Numbered from the stretch's first letter, positions 34,107 to 43,823 are shown. The stretch is DNA of 64,000 bases from DASYXZ01 sp035946625 (GCA_035946625.1 DASYZE010000066.1:39841-103840); one strand, 5' to 3'. Notes: generated by a model from the letters alone, not told the origin. Translations and numbers: made by a program.

Positions 34107-34396
34107 TTGGTTTTCACTCTCCGGCGGCTGGTCGTTTCGCCTTCGATGGCGGACACAATCTACGCCGACCCTTGCCGCAGCGCTATTTCCTGCGCTACCG
34201 AATGTACGCGAACTGGGAGGTTGGAATCAAGGCAGGTGAGAGGAAATGATGAAGGATGAGTTCGGAATAACGAGTTAGAAGCAAATGGAAGGAAACAAAT
34301 CGAATGCGGCCCGCGCGTGGAATGTATGGCTCAAACAGGAGGTGTTCCGCGCGCGGGCCATCAAACCATCTTGTCAAATCGCCGACTAGCAGCGGT

Positions 34397-34930
34397 TTAG
34401 CGGCGGCCGAAATGGCGCCAGCCGCCTCCCACTACCACGCTCAAACCAACTCCCGGGCGCCGGTAGCCGTAGTAGGGCGGGGGATAGTAGCATGGACCCC
34501 AGGCGGGGTCGCAGTAAGGATTGTAATAAGAATCGTAATAGCCGCCGTAAGCCCACGGCGAGCCGTAATAGCCAAACCCGAAGCCCCACGGCCGATGGCC
34601 ATACCCGCGATATCCATAGCCACCGCGGAATCCACCACGGAAACCGCCGTAGCCGCGGTAGTAATTACCCCGATATCCGCCTCGGAAGCCTCCGCGGAAT
34701 CCGCCATTGCCTCCGCGGAAACCGCCACCATAGTTTCTTGCCCCGTAGCTTCGCCCGCCGAAACTTCCCCTATAACTCCGTCCGCCACTATAGGCCCGCC
34801 CGCCCCCGCCACTGAACGAGTGACCTCCTCCGGAAAAACCGCGTCCGCCAACGCCGTGGCCACCCCCTCGCTGTGCGGAAGCGGTGGTAGCCAAGCCAAA
34901 GAATAGGATGATGACCATGATTTTCTTCAT
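34397..34930 (-). CDS. Exported Gly/Tyr/Arg-rich low-complexity protein
   Basis: With the start at 34930 (GGAGG 6 nt upstream) the product is 177 residues: a signal peptide (KKIMVIILFFGLATTASA) and then a Gly-rich region with many GGFRGG, GYRG and YGG repeats, followed by a Pro/Tyr-rich stretch (CDPAWGPCYYPPPYYGY). The repeats resemble surface or extracellular structural proteins. Function unknown. The frame is open further upstream to 35047 but that part lacks a signal or domain. Confidence 0.75.
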   Translation of the reverse strand: MKKIMVIILFFGLATTASAQRGGGHGVGGRGFSGGGHSFSGGGGRAYSGGRSYRGSFGGRSYGARNYGGGFRGGNGGFRGGFRGGYRGNYYRGYGGFRGGFRGGYGYRGYGHRPWGFGFGYYGSPWAYGGYYDSYYNPYCDPAWGPCYYPPPYYGYRRPGVGLSVVVGGGWRHFGRR

Positions 34931-35500
34931 GCCAATCCTCCGCGTTGTCTCCGTTCTTGCGAGAGCACGCCCGCACAATGTATTGCAATCCGCGGTCCAT
35001 TCGTTCAACCACGCAAGTGCTTTACAATGAGTATCCGCGGCGCGCATGAATGGCCGAGATTCACCGCCGGGTGGTTGATTTCGGCCAGGCGCACGTGGCG
35101 GAAGGGCTGCCTGAGAACATGGAGGGACCGCTTGCTTTGGCGACCTCTCGCTGCTGGCTGGCCGCGTCTGAGCGCCGTTGGTCGAGCGCGCGCCCCGCTT
35201 TTTCCTTGCGCCACCGCCGGCGCGGCCCGATGCAATATTGCCAGTAAGATCACATACTCAAAATTCCGCGCGATGCGGGTTTTCAAAGGCACCGAATTTG
35301 CGTTTCGAGCGGGAAGCGCCACGGACTACGGGCTTCACCGGCGGGGAGCTTGCATTAACTCGAGGGGCTGCTCATGGGGGCGGCCCATTGCTGGCGGTCA
35401 GGGCAAAGAGAGAATTGAATAGGGGGTGAAGGCAGGTTCCTTGAAATGCCCGACGGAGTTGGCGCAGATAAACAGTCTACGATAACAGCCCTATGATAAC

Positions 35501-35533
35501 GTACTTGACAAGTACCTATGCAGGAGTTATATA
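35501..35533 (+). promoter_or_regulatory. Sigma-70-like promoter with palindromic operator
   Basis: TTGACA (35505-35510), 17-nt spacer and TATATA (35528-35533). The perfect 15-bp palindrome GTACTTG-A-CAAGTAC (35501-35515) covers the -35. Transcription toward 35765 would leave a leader of about 225 nt. Confidence 0.65.
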
Positions 35534-35544
35534 TAACGGGAAAG

Positions 35545-35613
35545 ATGGATTTGATGCCTTGGAGGAAGGGGGAAAAGATTGAAGCAGGGATGCGTGCCAT
35601 GAATCCAAGGTAG
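35545..35613 (+). CDS. Possible 22-codon leader ORF
   Basis: ATG GAT TTG... to TAG encodes MDLMPWRKGEKIEAGMRAMN and two more residues, in the leader between the promoter and the response regulator. GGGAA lies a few nt upstream. Only its position supports it. Confidence 0.3.
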   Translation: MDLMPWRKGEKIEAGMRAMNPR

Positions 35614-35764
35614 GGCGCCGGCCGCCCTTAATCTCTCCGCGAAAAGAGCTCTTATTGACGCGCTTTGGGCATTTCTATGTCCTCCATGAAGTTGATCGCC
35701 TGACGGTGACGCAGATCTCGCCAGACCGATCAGGATTTGAGCCGCCGCACTCCAGGGGTGACGG

Positions 35765-36421
35765 GTGAAGGAAGTAAAAATTCTGGTGGCGGATGACCAC
35801 GAACTGGTGCGGCGCGGGGTTCGCGCCTTGATCGAGTCGCAACCCGGGTGGGAAGTGTGCGGCGAAGCCTCCACCGGACGGGATGCTGTGGAGCAGACAA
35901 AACGCCTGAAGCCGGACGTGGTGATCCTGGATCTTTCCATGCCCGACCTGAACGGCCTGGAGGCGACGCGGCAGATCCTGGCCGCCGTCCCCAGGACCGA
36001 GGTGCTGGTGCTGACCATCCATGAATCCGAGCAGGCGGAGCGCGATGTGCTGGCGGCGGGGGCGCGCGGATATCTGAGAAAATCGGACGACGCTTCCGAC
36101 CTGGTGGCGGCCGTCGACACTTTGAGCCGGCACCGGCCATTCTTTACCAATCGCATCACCCGAATGATGATGGAAAACTACCGCTGGACGGGCGGCCCCT
36201 TGCCGGGCGCCGATTGGGAAAAGGATACGCTCTCCCCCCGCGAAAGGGAAGTGACCCAACTTTTGGCCGAGGGCAATAGTAACAAAGAAGTGGCTACCAC
36301 GCTGGGGATCAGTCACAAAACGATTGAGTGCCATCGCGCCCACATCATGCGCAAACTGAACCTGCACACTTTGAGCGATCTGATTCACTACGCGATTCGC
36401 AATGGCATGGTCGAACCTTGA
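35765..36421 (+). CDS. NarL/LuxR-family response regulator
   Basis: The 218-residue protein has a receiver domain (ILVADDHELVRRGVRAL; acidic Asp10/Asp11, phospho-acceptor Asp56 in VVILDLSMPD, Thr84, Lys106) and a LuxR-type HTH (about 150-210, LSPREREVTQLLAEGNSNKE and KTIECHRAHIMRKLNL). It starts with GTG. There is no adjacent histidine kinase, so it may be an orphan. The upstream palindromic promoter suggests it is itself regulated. Confidence 0.92.
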   Translation: MKEVKILVADDHELVRRGVRALIESQPGWEVCGEASTGRDAVEQTKRLKPDVVILDLSMPDLNGLEATRQILAAVPRTEVLVLTIHESEQAERDVLAAGARGYLRKSDDASDLVAAVDTLSRHRPFFTNRITRMMMENYRWTGGPLPGADWEKDTLSPREREVTQLLAEGNSNKEVATTLGISHKTIECHRAHIMRKLNLHTLSDLIHYAIRNGMVEP

Positions 36422-36511
36422 GTCTTTTCCGTCCCCCTGCGGCTGAACTTCAGCGGGCGTAATGGGGCGGGTCACCCGGCGTCCGAAACTTTTTATTCCG
36501 TTGCCTCCAGG

Positions 36512-36919
36512 TCAAAACCAGGTCTTTGCTTTATAGCGGCGGTAATCCTCGCCAAAGGCGTCTTCCAAAACCTTCTCTTCTTTTCTGATGCGCAGGATTT
36601 GTGAAGAATAAATGATGAAAAACCCGAGCAGCGGAAACAGCTGACCCCAGGCGACGAACAAACCGGTAAACGCAATTCCGGCGAAAAAATAGATCGGATG
36701 GCGGATCTTGGAGTACAAGCCGGTGGTGACGAGAGCTCTTGCCTCCGCTCGAATGGCAAAAGATTTTCCCAATTGTACTCTCGCTATCATCCACAAAATA
36801 AATCCAATGGCAGCGATTGGAATCCCGGCAAAAAATCTGGCGTCGGCGTGATTTTGAGAGATGACGAAAGCGGCAAAACAAAGGTAAAAGGCTACATCGA
36901 TCCAGTAGATCAATTTCAC
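36512..36919 (-). CDS. Isoprenylcysteine methyltransferase-like membrane protein
   Basis: The 135-residue protein has four predicted membrane helices and the conserved ICMT/PEMT C-terminal motif: GLYSKIRHPIYFFAGI and then RKEEKVLEDAFGEDYRRYKA. This family includes S-adenosylmethionine-dependent methyltransferases of lipids or prenyl-Cys proteins; in bacteria the substrate is usually unknown. The gene is intact and begins at ATG 36919 with no clear RBS. Confidence 0.82.
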   Translation of the reverse strand: MKLIYWIDVAFYLCFAAFVISQNHADARFFAGIPIAAIGFILWMIARVQLGKSFAIRAEARALVTTGLYSKIRHPIYFFAGIAFTGLFVAWGQLFPLLGFFIIYSSQILRIRKEEKVLEDAFGEDYRRYKAKTWF

Positions 36920-37002
36920 GGTGCACCTCAGGGCTCTAAAACATCATGCCGGGGGCCGGCATTCGTCAAAAATGGCCACGCTCGAATGGTGCAAAAATGA
37001 GT

Positions 37003-38595
37003 TCAGGGTTCCACGGTTTGGATCAATTCAAAAGAATTGGCGAAAGTGGTCAGGGGAATCGTGAAAACTCCGTCCGGCGCCGGGTGTTCGCCCCAGGGAT
37101 TACGGAGGGTAACGGTTTGGGCCTGCAAATCGTAACTCATCACTGTGTAGGCATGTCCCTCCACGTACCATTGATCTGTGCCCCCCGGCACGGACTTTTG
37201 GGCCTGAAGGTCTTTCAGGGACAGGCCCGTGGTTCCCGCGACAATGGGCTGCTTGGACGGCGAAACCTGGCTGAGCAATTCCGCCACCTGGTCGGCCGAT
37301 TTGATTTTAGCTCCCAACGGCTCTTTAGCCAGGAGCGTTTGCATCACTCGGGCGGGGATGCCACCGTGCCCGATGGCGCGATAGGCTCCGAACAATTCGC
37401 CGTTCTGTTTAACCTCCTGCGCCACCACATCAAAGACCCCCGAGGACTCCAACGTTTGGAGCAGCGAATCCTTGAACGTATCGGGAATGGGGATGTCTTT
37501 GGTTTCGGACTTCAGCATGGCCTCCAGTTGCGCTTTATCGATGTCTCCGGCCTGGTTTACTACGGCGCGGATTGAGCGGTCATAGGCCAGAAGCAAGGGA
37601 TCAGTGGTCTCCACGAAGCTCTTGGCGTAGGGCTTGATGAGGGGAAACATGTCCGCCAAGTCGACGCCTTTCAGCAGCGATTCGCGCAACACCCGTTGCG
37701 CGTAGGCGCGGAAGAGAACGCCCACCCACTGGCCGTCGGAGCGGTCGAACCGCGAGGACCGGGCAAAACGAAGGTCTTCGGGATAAACGTTTTCCTTCTT
37801 CCCGTCCCGGAATTGGACCACATAGGTGCCGTTGCCATTGTCCGTAATCATGCCCTTCAGCAAATCGGGGCTGGATTGGGCCAACGCGGCGACGGTGGAA
37901 TGGAAATAGCAACTCCCCAGTCCCCCCTGCTTGACACTCGCGGGTGAGATCCCTTCGGGCCCATACAATTTGGGTCCCGGAACCAGGAATCCATCCGGGG
38001 GCTTGGGCGCCCCACCCGCCTGTGTGATGATGTCGTCCAGGCCGTCTTTGCTTCCGTGGTAATCCACATAGGTTTTGATTAAATCGGATTCAAGGTCAGG
38101 CGCCGCCTTATTCTGGGCCGCTTTCGCCATCGCCACCGCATGCGCCGAGTACCAAAATCCTTTGTCGAAGTCGAGTGGAGGTGGGTCCATATAAACTATG
38201 CCAAGATAATAAAAGGCGCTGACCGATTCAGGATTGTCCTGAATAGCCAGATTTCCGGCATCGACGGCTTTTTGGTGCTCGCCCAATTGGGCGTGGGCGA
38301 TCATCATTTCCGTATAGACCACATCGTGCATTTCGGTGTCCGGATAGTGTTTCAGAAAAGTGTCGGCCAGCAACAGCTTTTCGTGGGGATCTTTTTCATT
38401 GGCGAGTGCGCGAAGGGCGTCGAGTTCAGCCTGGCTTTTGGGCCCCCGCTTTATTCCCTGTGCGGATTGAGGGGCTGCATTCCAGGCATGGAACAGATCG
38501 GGCGGTTGAGCCCGGCGTAGCCCTCCAACGGCTCGGGTGGTGACGGGGCATAGCGGGAAACTCATGACCAACAAAAATGTCATATGCGCGCGCAT
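37003..38595 (-). CDS. Secreted calpain-like (C2) cysteine peptidase with TPR
   Basis: The 530-residue protein starts with a signal-type segment (MTFLLVMSFPLCPVTTRA). Residues about 55-190 are TPR-like helices. The rest is a calpain (C2) catalytic domain: SVKQGGLGSCYFHSTVAAL with catalytic Cys229, EGHAYTVMSY with His481, and LRNPWGEHP with Asn499. All three triad residues are present, so the enzyme is probably active. Calpain-type proteases outside eukaryotes are sparse; a predicted exported, TPR-fused copy is unusual. No Ca2+-binding EF-hand was seen. The target is unknown. Confidence 0.85.
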   Translation of the reverse strand: MRAHMTFLLVMSFPLCPVTTRAVGGLRRAQPPDLFHAWNAAPQSAQGIKRGPKSQAELDALRALANEKDPHEKLLLADTFLKHYPDTEMHDVVYTEMMIAHAQLGEHQKAVDAGNLAIQDNPESVSAFYYLGIVYMDPPPLDFDKGFWYSAHAVAMAKAAQNKAAPDLESDLIKTYVDYHGSKDGLDDIITQAGGAPKPPDGFLVPGPKLYGPEGISPASVKQGGLGSCYFHSTVAALAQSSPDLLKGMITDNGNGTYVVQFRDGKKENVYPEDLRFARSSRFDRSDGQWVGVLFRAYAQRVLRESLLKGVDLADMFPLIKPYAKSFVETTDPLLLAYDRSIRAVVNQAGDIDKAQLEAMLKSETKDIPIPDTFKDSLLQTLESSGVFDVVAQEVKQNGELFGAYRAIGHGGIPARVMQTLLAKEPLGAKIKSADQVAELLSQVSPSKQPIVAGTTGLSLKDLQAQKSVPGGTDQWYVEGHAYTVMSYDLQAQTVTLRNPWGEHPAPDGVFTIPLTTFANSFELIQTVEP

Positions 38596-38723
38596 TTATT
38601 CTTCTGCACCCCTTTGGGATATATCCTGTGGAAGTTCTCAGCCTGGATTAGCGCCTTCGGGTTCCAAGTATACACCAGTCCGCCTCCTTCTTGGCTCCGG
38701 CCCGCGCGGTCGCCGCCGGGCGT

Positions 38724-39302
38724 GATCTTGCTGCGGCGCAAGATGCCCGATCTCGCGCCACCCTGACCTCGACTGGGCACTGGTTCGAGACCGGATTGCC
38801 GACCAAGGAAGAGATTCTGATCGGGCTGATGGCGTTGGACCGGCAGACGCTGGGGCAGGTTGAATCTCTCGACAGCTCCAGCCGAATCGTGCTGGACATG
38901 GACCCCAGCGAGAGTCCGGTTCACAATGAGCAGGAGGCCGGCCCTTCCAATGGGCACTTTGAATCGGTCTGCTACCGCCCGCCATTTCGGTTCAACCGTT
39001 AGGGGGACTGCCTGGCGGCGAAGCTGCGTCAGGGCAATGTGCATGACGCCGAAGACTGGGAAGAATTGCAATTGACGGGGATCGAGCATCAACAGGAAGA
39101 GGGCAAGGAGGTTGCTTTCCGGGCGGACGCGGCCTTTGCCGAACCGGAGAACTACGAAGCACTCGAAGAACGCGGTGTGATGTATGCGATCGGCATTCCT
39201 GCCAACGATAGCCTGGAGCGGGACATTGCGGAGTTGCTGACGCGGCCAGTGGGAGGGCCGAGCCACCAACCAATGGTCCGGTACCAGGGTTTCCTTACCC
39301 AA
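38724..39302 (+). pseudogene. IS1380-family transposase remnant
   Basis: The plus-strand frame reads GHWFETGLPTKEEILIGLMA, SSRIVLDMDPSESPVHNEQE, GHFESVCYRPPFRFNR, then TAG at 39000-39002, and goes on GDCLAAKLRQGNVHDAEDWE, VAFRADAAFAEPENYEALEE and GGPSHQPMVRYQGFLTQ. This order matches IS1380 (DDE) transposases, including the catalytic-region LDMD and FRADAAF. Both ends of the gene are missing, so it is a decayed insertion sequence, not active. Confidence 0.8.
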
Positions 39303-39462
39303 CGGACAGGGGAAAGACAGCACGACACTTTATTGAAACCGGCGCGCATGCCTGGACGCCTGATTTTATGCAGCGGTGGCGATTCGTGATAAGTTGAAAG
39401 GCGAGGTTCGCGAGTTTGTCCGGTAGAGTGAGTGAATTCATCAGAACGGAGGGCGGTGAAAA

Positions 39463-40860
39463 ATGGACAAGAGGAGAGCGCTGGAGCTGCTGGTTGTGCT
39501 TGTGTGTTCGTTGTGTTGGGGGTCGGCGATCAGCGCCCAGGGGGCATTGCGCGTGGGGGCGGCGCGCGTGGACATTACCCCCGCGGCGGACCCGGCCCAC
39601 CCGCCGTCGGGGAAGTATGCGCACGAAAAGCTATACGTGCGCGCCATCGTACTCGATAACGGCACCGCACGCGCCGCGTTGATCGGTGCCGACCAGGGAG
39701 GGCTCTCCGAAGTGATTTGGCAGTCGGCGTCGCAACAGATTGCCGCTGAACTGAATTGCCCGGTGGAAAACATTGTGATGTCTGCCACGCATTCGCACAG
39801 CGCCTGGGGCCCTGGCGGTTTTCCGGGCCTGCGCGGACTAAGACCGGATCCCCATGCGCCGCCACCGCCGATCGTGGGTAAGATTGTGGATGCCGTGCGG
39901 CAAGCGCAAGCGAACCTTCAGCCGGCCCGGGTGGGATTTGGCACGGGGAAGTCCTACCTGAATGTGAATCGCGACGCTATCGACAGCGACACTCACTTGT
40001 GGACGCAGGGACCAAACCTGGACGCGCCCTCGGACAAAACCGTGGCCGTGGTGGAATTTCTTGGATCTGGGGGCGAACCGATTGCCGTGTACATGGACTA
40101 CGCGATGCACCCTGTAAACGGCTTTCTGGCGGGACTCACCAGCGCTGATTTCGCGGGGGCGACCTCCCGCTATGTGGAACAGGCCTTCGGTGACAAGACG
40201 GTGGCTGTCTTCGCGCAAGGCGCGAGTGGCGACCAGAACCCGCTCTATCTCCGAACCGGAACCAACGCCATGGCCTCGCAGACCGGCGTGCCCATCACCG
40301 GATTTGTGATGAAGCGCGAAGCGATCGAGGCGCCCCTGCGCGATGGAAAAGTAAAGGCCGGCCCGGTCGACCCGAAAGTGGAGGATGCACTGGAACGGGT
40401 GATGGACAGCGAAGGGGTATTGCTGGGTGAGGAAGTGATTCGTATTATGTCGAACATCAAACAATTGGACGCGCAACCCCGCATTGTTGCCGCCCAGAAA
40501 ATGGTGACCTGCCCCGGCCGCGATCGCATCGATCACGCCCGCGAAGGGACGCCGGGGACTTACAAAGACGGAGCCCCGGTGAATATTCGTCTGGGCGTGA
40601 TGCGCATTGCGAACATCACCCTGGCCTCGGTGGATGCCGAGTTGTATACCCCCATCGGCCTGCGCCTGAAGCGGGAGTCCCCCATGGCGGATACCTTCAT
40701 GGTGACGCTGGCCAATGGCAGGGCGGATTCGGGCTACATTCCCAATGACGCGGCTTTCGGGGCGCTCACCTTCCAGGTGCTCGGATCGCGGTTGAAACCG
40801 GGTTGTGCGGAAACAGCGATTGTGAATGGATTGCTGGATTTGATTTCGAGCACCCAATGA
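39463..40860 (+). CDS. Secreted neutral/alkaline ceramidase-like hydrolase
   Basis: The 465-residue protein has a signal peptide (LLVVLVCSLCWGSAISAQ). Conserved segments of the neutral ceramidase N-terminal family are present: VGAARVDITPAADP, AALIGADQGGLSEVIW, NIVMSATHSHSAWGPGGF and FAQGASGDQNPLY. The HSH pair and a later GDQNP motif should bind zinc. The enzyme may cleave ceramide or another amide-linked lipid outside the cell, or act on carbohydrates, since many relatives are uncharacterised. Length is shorter than full ceramidase, lacking the C-terminal Ig-like domain. Confidence 0.85.
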   Translation: MDKRRALELLVVLVCSLCWGSAISAQGALRVGAARVDITPAADPAHPPSGKYAHEKLYVRAIVLDNGTARAALIGADQGGLSEVIWQSASQQIAAELNCPVENIVMSATHSHSAWGPGGFPGLRGLRPDPHAPPPPIVGKIVDAVRQAQANLQPARVGFGTGKSYLNVNRDAIDSDTHLWTQGPNLDAPSDKTVAVVEFLGSGGEPIAVYMDYAMHPVNGFLAGLTSADFAGATSRYVEQAFGDKTVAVFAQGASGDQNPLYLRTGTNAMASQTGVPITGFVMKREAIEAPLRDGKVKAGPVDPKVEDALERVMDSEGVLLGEEVIRIMSNIKQLDAQPRIVAAQKMVTCPGRDRIDHAREGTPGTYKDGAPVNIRLGVMRIANITLASVDAELYTPIGLRLKRESPMADTFMVTLANGRADSGYIPNDAAFGALTFQVLGSRLKPGCAETAIVNGLLDLISSTQ

Positions 40861-40981
40861 AGTTGACCATGATGTCGTAGCTGAAACTCGTCAGCGAAGT
40901 CTGATACCCGCCCCAGGAGCCCACGACACAAAAAGCCTGTCGTGGCTGCCCGCTGGTTTAGATTAAGCTGTGGGGATTTTG

Positions 40982-41923
40982 ATGAAGCCTCTCCTCGTTG
41001 TTCTCTCTGTTGTGTTCGCGTTGGGCGGTCTGAACGCGCAGACACCGGCGTGGCAGCCGTCGCTGGGACATACGCAAGTGCCAATATGGCCGGGGGCGGC
41101 GCCTGATGCGCGGCCTGTCGCAGGGCCGGAGGATACGGGGACGGTGAAGAACCACCTGGTCGCCGGCCGGCCTTGGGTCTATGTGGGTCACGTCTCGCGG
41201 CCCACGATGACGGTCTACGCGCCCAAGGAAAAAAATACGGGAGCCGCCGTAGTCGTGTTTCCCGGCGGGGGCTATGAGATTCTGGCCATCGATCTTGAAG
41301 GCACAGAGGTCTGCGACTGGCTGGCGTCCAAGGGGATCACGTGTGTGCTGTTGAAGTACCGCGTGCCGGGCGCGGGACTACATCCGGAATCAGGGCCGTA
41401 TCCGAAATCACCGATGGCGCTGGAAGACGCGCAAAGGACGATGGGGCTGGTGCGCTTTCACGCCGCGGAGTGGCATATCGATCCGCACAAAATTGGAGTG
41501 CTTGGGTTTTCGGCCGGGGGGCACATGGTGGCCGCGATGAGCACGCATTATGATCATCGTTTGTACGCGGCGGTTGATGCGGCCGACAAAGAAAGCTGCC
41601 GCCCGGATTTTGCCGTGGCCATCTATCCGGGGCATCTGTCGCTGGCTGATAATAGTTTTGCGCTGAATCCGGATATTCGTACTCATATCACCCGCCAGAC
41701 GCCGCCAACGTTTTTGCTGCAAAATGAGGATGACCACGTGGACCGTGTAGAGGACGCGCTGAGTTACTATGCTGCCCTGAAGAAGGCTGGGGTGTCCGTG
41801 GAGATGCATTTGTATGCGCAAGGCGGGCATGCGTTTGGGCTGCGGCGCACAAAGTTTCCGGCGACAGCATGGCCTCAGTTGGTGGAGACTTGGCTGGGGA
41901 CGATCGGAATAATTCCGGAGTGA
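40982..41923 (+). CDS. Secreted alpha/beta hydrolase (esterase-like)
   Basis: Start ATG 40982 gives 313 residues with a signal peptide (LLVVLSVVFALGGLNAQ). The fold reads AAVVVFPGGGYEILAIDLEG, GVLGFSAGGHMVAA (nucleophile Ser), a later Asp in QNEDDHVDRVEDAL and His in GGHAFGLRR, the catalytic triad of the BD-FAE/DLH-like esterases. It probably hydrolyses esters of plant- or polysaccharide-derived acids. It follows the ceramidase-like gene by 121 bp on the same strand. Confidence 0.86.
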   Translation: MKPLLVVLSVVFALGGLNAQTPAWQPSLGHTQVPIWPGAAPDARPVAGPEDTGTVKNHLVAGRPWVYVGHVSRPTMTVYAPKEKNTGAAVVVFPGGGYEILAIDLEGTEVCDWLASKGITCVLLKYRVPGAGLHPESGPYPKSPMALEDAQRTMGLVRFHAAEWHIDPHKIGVLGFSAGGHMVAAMSTHYDHRLYAAVDAADKESCRPDFAVAIYPGHLSLADNSFALNPDIRTHITRQTPPTFLLQNEDDHVDRVEDALSYYAALKKAGVSVEMHLYAQGGHAFGLRRTKFPATAWPQLVETWLGTIGIIPE

Positions 41924-42407
41924 TTCGTAATTGAGGCGCAAATGTGGAATCTGATCGCAACCTCAAAATCAGAATCGCCCATTAGAGTCATCAAACCGCA
42001 AAGGTGCTGGCGCGAGCGACTCCGCCGGCGCCCGCGGCTCAAAGGAAGCCGGGTGTTTAAGTCCCACGGGATTCGGCCTAGCGCAGAAACTGGTTCGTTT
42101 TCGGCGCGCGCGATGGAGAGTTTACGGTTGCGGCTGCTGCCAATCGATTGGTTATGCGGAGGCCGGAAGTGATGCTGCCCGAAAGCAGTCGAGCTCAGAA
42201 CTGTGGTCCCAGCGCGGTCACCGCATCAAGAGAGGTCAACTTCCGTGTGGACTCTCCTTATAGCCCAAGGCCGAAAAAACCCGCGGGGATAGTGCCCTCG
42301 CCGATTCTCTTCCGTATACCACCCGCTTAATCGCGCCGGAGTTGTGTTAAATTTCCATTCGCCACAAGGGGCGGCCGCCGTCACGTGGCCGATGGGGGGA
42401 GTGCCTT
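41924..42407. other. Non-coding region before the sugar transporter
   Basis: No gene seen. The last 20 nt hold GGGGGGA, a possible ribosome site for the transporter. Confidence 0.4.
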
Positions 42408-43730
42408 CTGAAACTAAACGCATATCTGGTGAAGAGCACGGTGGTGGCTGCTTTGGGGGGCCTGCTTTTCGGCTTCGATACGGCGGTGATTTCCGGAACC
42501 ACGCACGCTCTGAGCGACCTCTACAAACTTTCCGCCGCGTCCCTGGGACTTACAGTCTCCATCGCGCTCTGGGGCACGATGCTGGGGTCGCTGCTGGCAG
42601 GAATTCCAGGCGACCGATATGGGCGGCGAAACAGTCTGCGCGCGCTGGCCACGTTCTATTTGATCTCGGCGCTGGGTTGCGCCCTGGCTTGGGGATGGTA
42701 TCCGCTGGTGCTGGCGCGATTTATCGGCGGCCTGGGAATCGGCGGCTCGTCCGTGCTGGGGCCAATGTACATTGCCGAGGTCGCACCTGCGAAATGGCGC
42801 GGCCGGCTGGTGGGCGTCTTTCAATTCAACATCGTCTTCGGAATCTTGGCCGCCTACTTTTCCAATTACATGATTGGGCTGCTGCACTTTGGATCGACGG
42901 AGTGGCGTTGGGAACTGGGCGTGGCGGCGGTTCCCGCGGCCTTTTTTCTTTTCATGCTCTTCCGCATTCCGGAAAGCCCGCGCTGGCTGGTGAAGATGCA
43001 TCGCGTGGAAGAAGCCCGCCAGGTGCTGCAAGAAACCGGTGAAGAGAATTATAAAAAGGAAATTCAGGAGATTATTGACTCGGTGGACGCCCGTCATGCA
43101 AAGCAGGGCTTGTTCTCCTGGCAATATCGGATGCCGATCTTCCTGGCGGTTTCGATTGCCATGTTCAACCAGCTTTCGGGAATCAACGCGATTCTCTATT
43201 ATGTGAATTTCATCTTTGAGCGCGCGGGTTTCACCAAAGCCTCCGGCAACCTTCAGGCGGTGGCTATTGGGGCCACCAACCTCATTTTTACGATTCTGGC
43301 GATGTCGGTGATCGACAAGGTTGGTCGCAAGACGCTGCTCCTGATCGGCTCGGTGGGCACCGCCGTATGCCTGGCCGGCGTGGCCGCCATCTTCTTCACC
43401 GGCCGGCACGAAAATCTGCTGGTGTGGATGCTGATCGGGTTTATTGCGTCCTTCGGCTTTTCCCAGGGCGCGGTGATCTGGGTTTTTCTAGGTGAGATCT
43501 TTCCCAACCAGGTCAGGGCGAACGGGCAGAGCCTGGGCAGTTTCACCCACTGGTTTATGAACGCGCTGATTTCCTGGGCATTCCCCTTGATGGCCGCCTC
43601 GTCGGGCGCGTATCCCTTTGTCCTTTTTTCGGGGATGATGGTTGTCCAGTTCTTCGTGGTCCTGTTTTTTTATCCGGAGACCAAGGGAGTCTCCCTCGAA
43701 GATATGGAAAAGAAGCTGGGGCTGGGCTGA
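42408..43730 (+). CDS. MFS sugar porter
   Basis: The protein has twelve helices and sugar-porter motifs: ALGGLLFGFDTAVISG, GDRYGRRNSL, RFIGGLGIGGSS, PESPRWLVK, QLSGINAILYYVNFIF and PETKGVSLEDMEKKL. It resembles bacterial XylE/GalP-type H+/sugar symporters. A GTG at 42429 is the first usual start, but GTG lacks a good RBS and would cut seven residues that relatives keep (LKLNAYLV...). A CTG at 42408 is 7 nt after GGGGGGA, so I place the start there; this is unusual and only inferred. The fructokinase gene follows on the same strand. Confidence 0.82.
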   Translation: MKLNAYLVKSTVVAALGGLLFGFDTAVISGTTHALSDLYKLSAASLGLTVSIALWGTMLGSLLAGIPGDRYGRRNSLRALATFYLISALGCALAWGWYPLVLARFIGGLGIGGSSVLGPMYIAEVAPAKWRGRLVGVFQFNIVFGILAAYFSNYMIGLLHFGSTEWRWELGVAAVPAAFFLFMLFRIPESPRWLVKMHRVEEARQVLQETGEENYKKEIQEIIDSVDARHAKQGLFSWQYRMPIFLAVSIAMFNQLSGINAILYYVNFIFERAGFTKASGNLQAVAIGATNLIFTILAMSVIDKVGRKTLLLIGSVGTAVCLAGVAAIFFTGRHENLLVWMLIGFIASFGFSQGAVIWVFLGEIFPNQVRANGQSLGSFTHWFMNALISWAFPLMAASSGAYPFVLFSGMMVVQFFVVLFFYPETKGVSLEDMEKKLGLG

Positions 43731-43823
43731 AGGCAGTGAACGCCGGCGGGAAGTTTCCAGGCAGCTTTGTTCCCGCCACCGGTCAACCTTTACTGATGAA
43801 CGTTCCCGGAGGATTCGATTTTC

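Larger units (their letters stand above)
34931..35764. other. Non-coding region with a strong promoter
   Basis: Apart from the promoter at 35501-35533 and a possible 22-codon ORF, no gene is evident; several short open frames on both strands are low-quality. Confidence 0.45.

Noticed and set aside
35005..35322. Minus-strand 105-codon frame in the non-coding region
   Set aside because: No ribosome site, domain or hydrophobic pattern; composition like random frames.
38580..39323. Minus-strand 247-codon frame
   Set aside because: The plus strand reads as an IS1380 transposase remnant; the minus frame has no family features.
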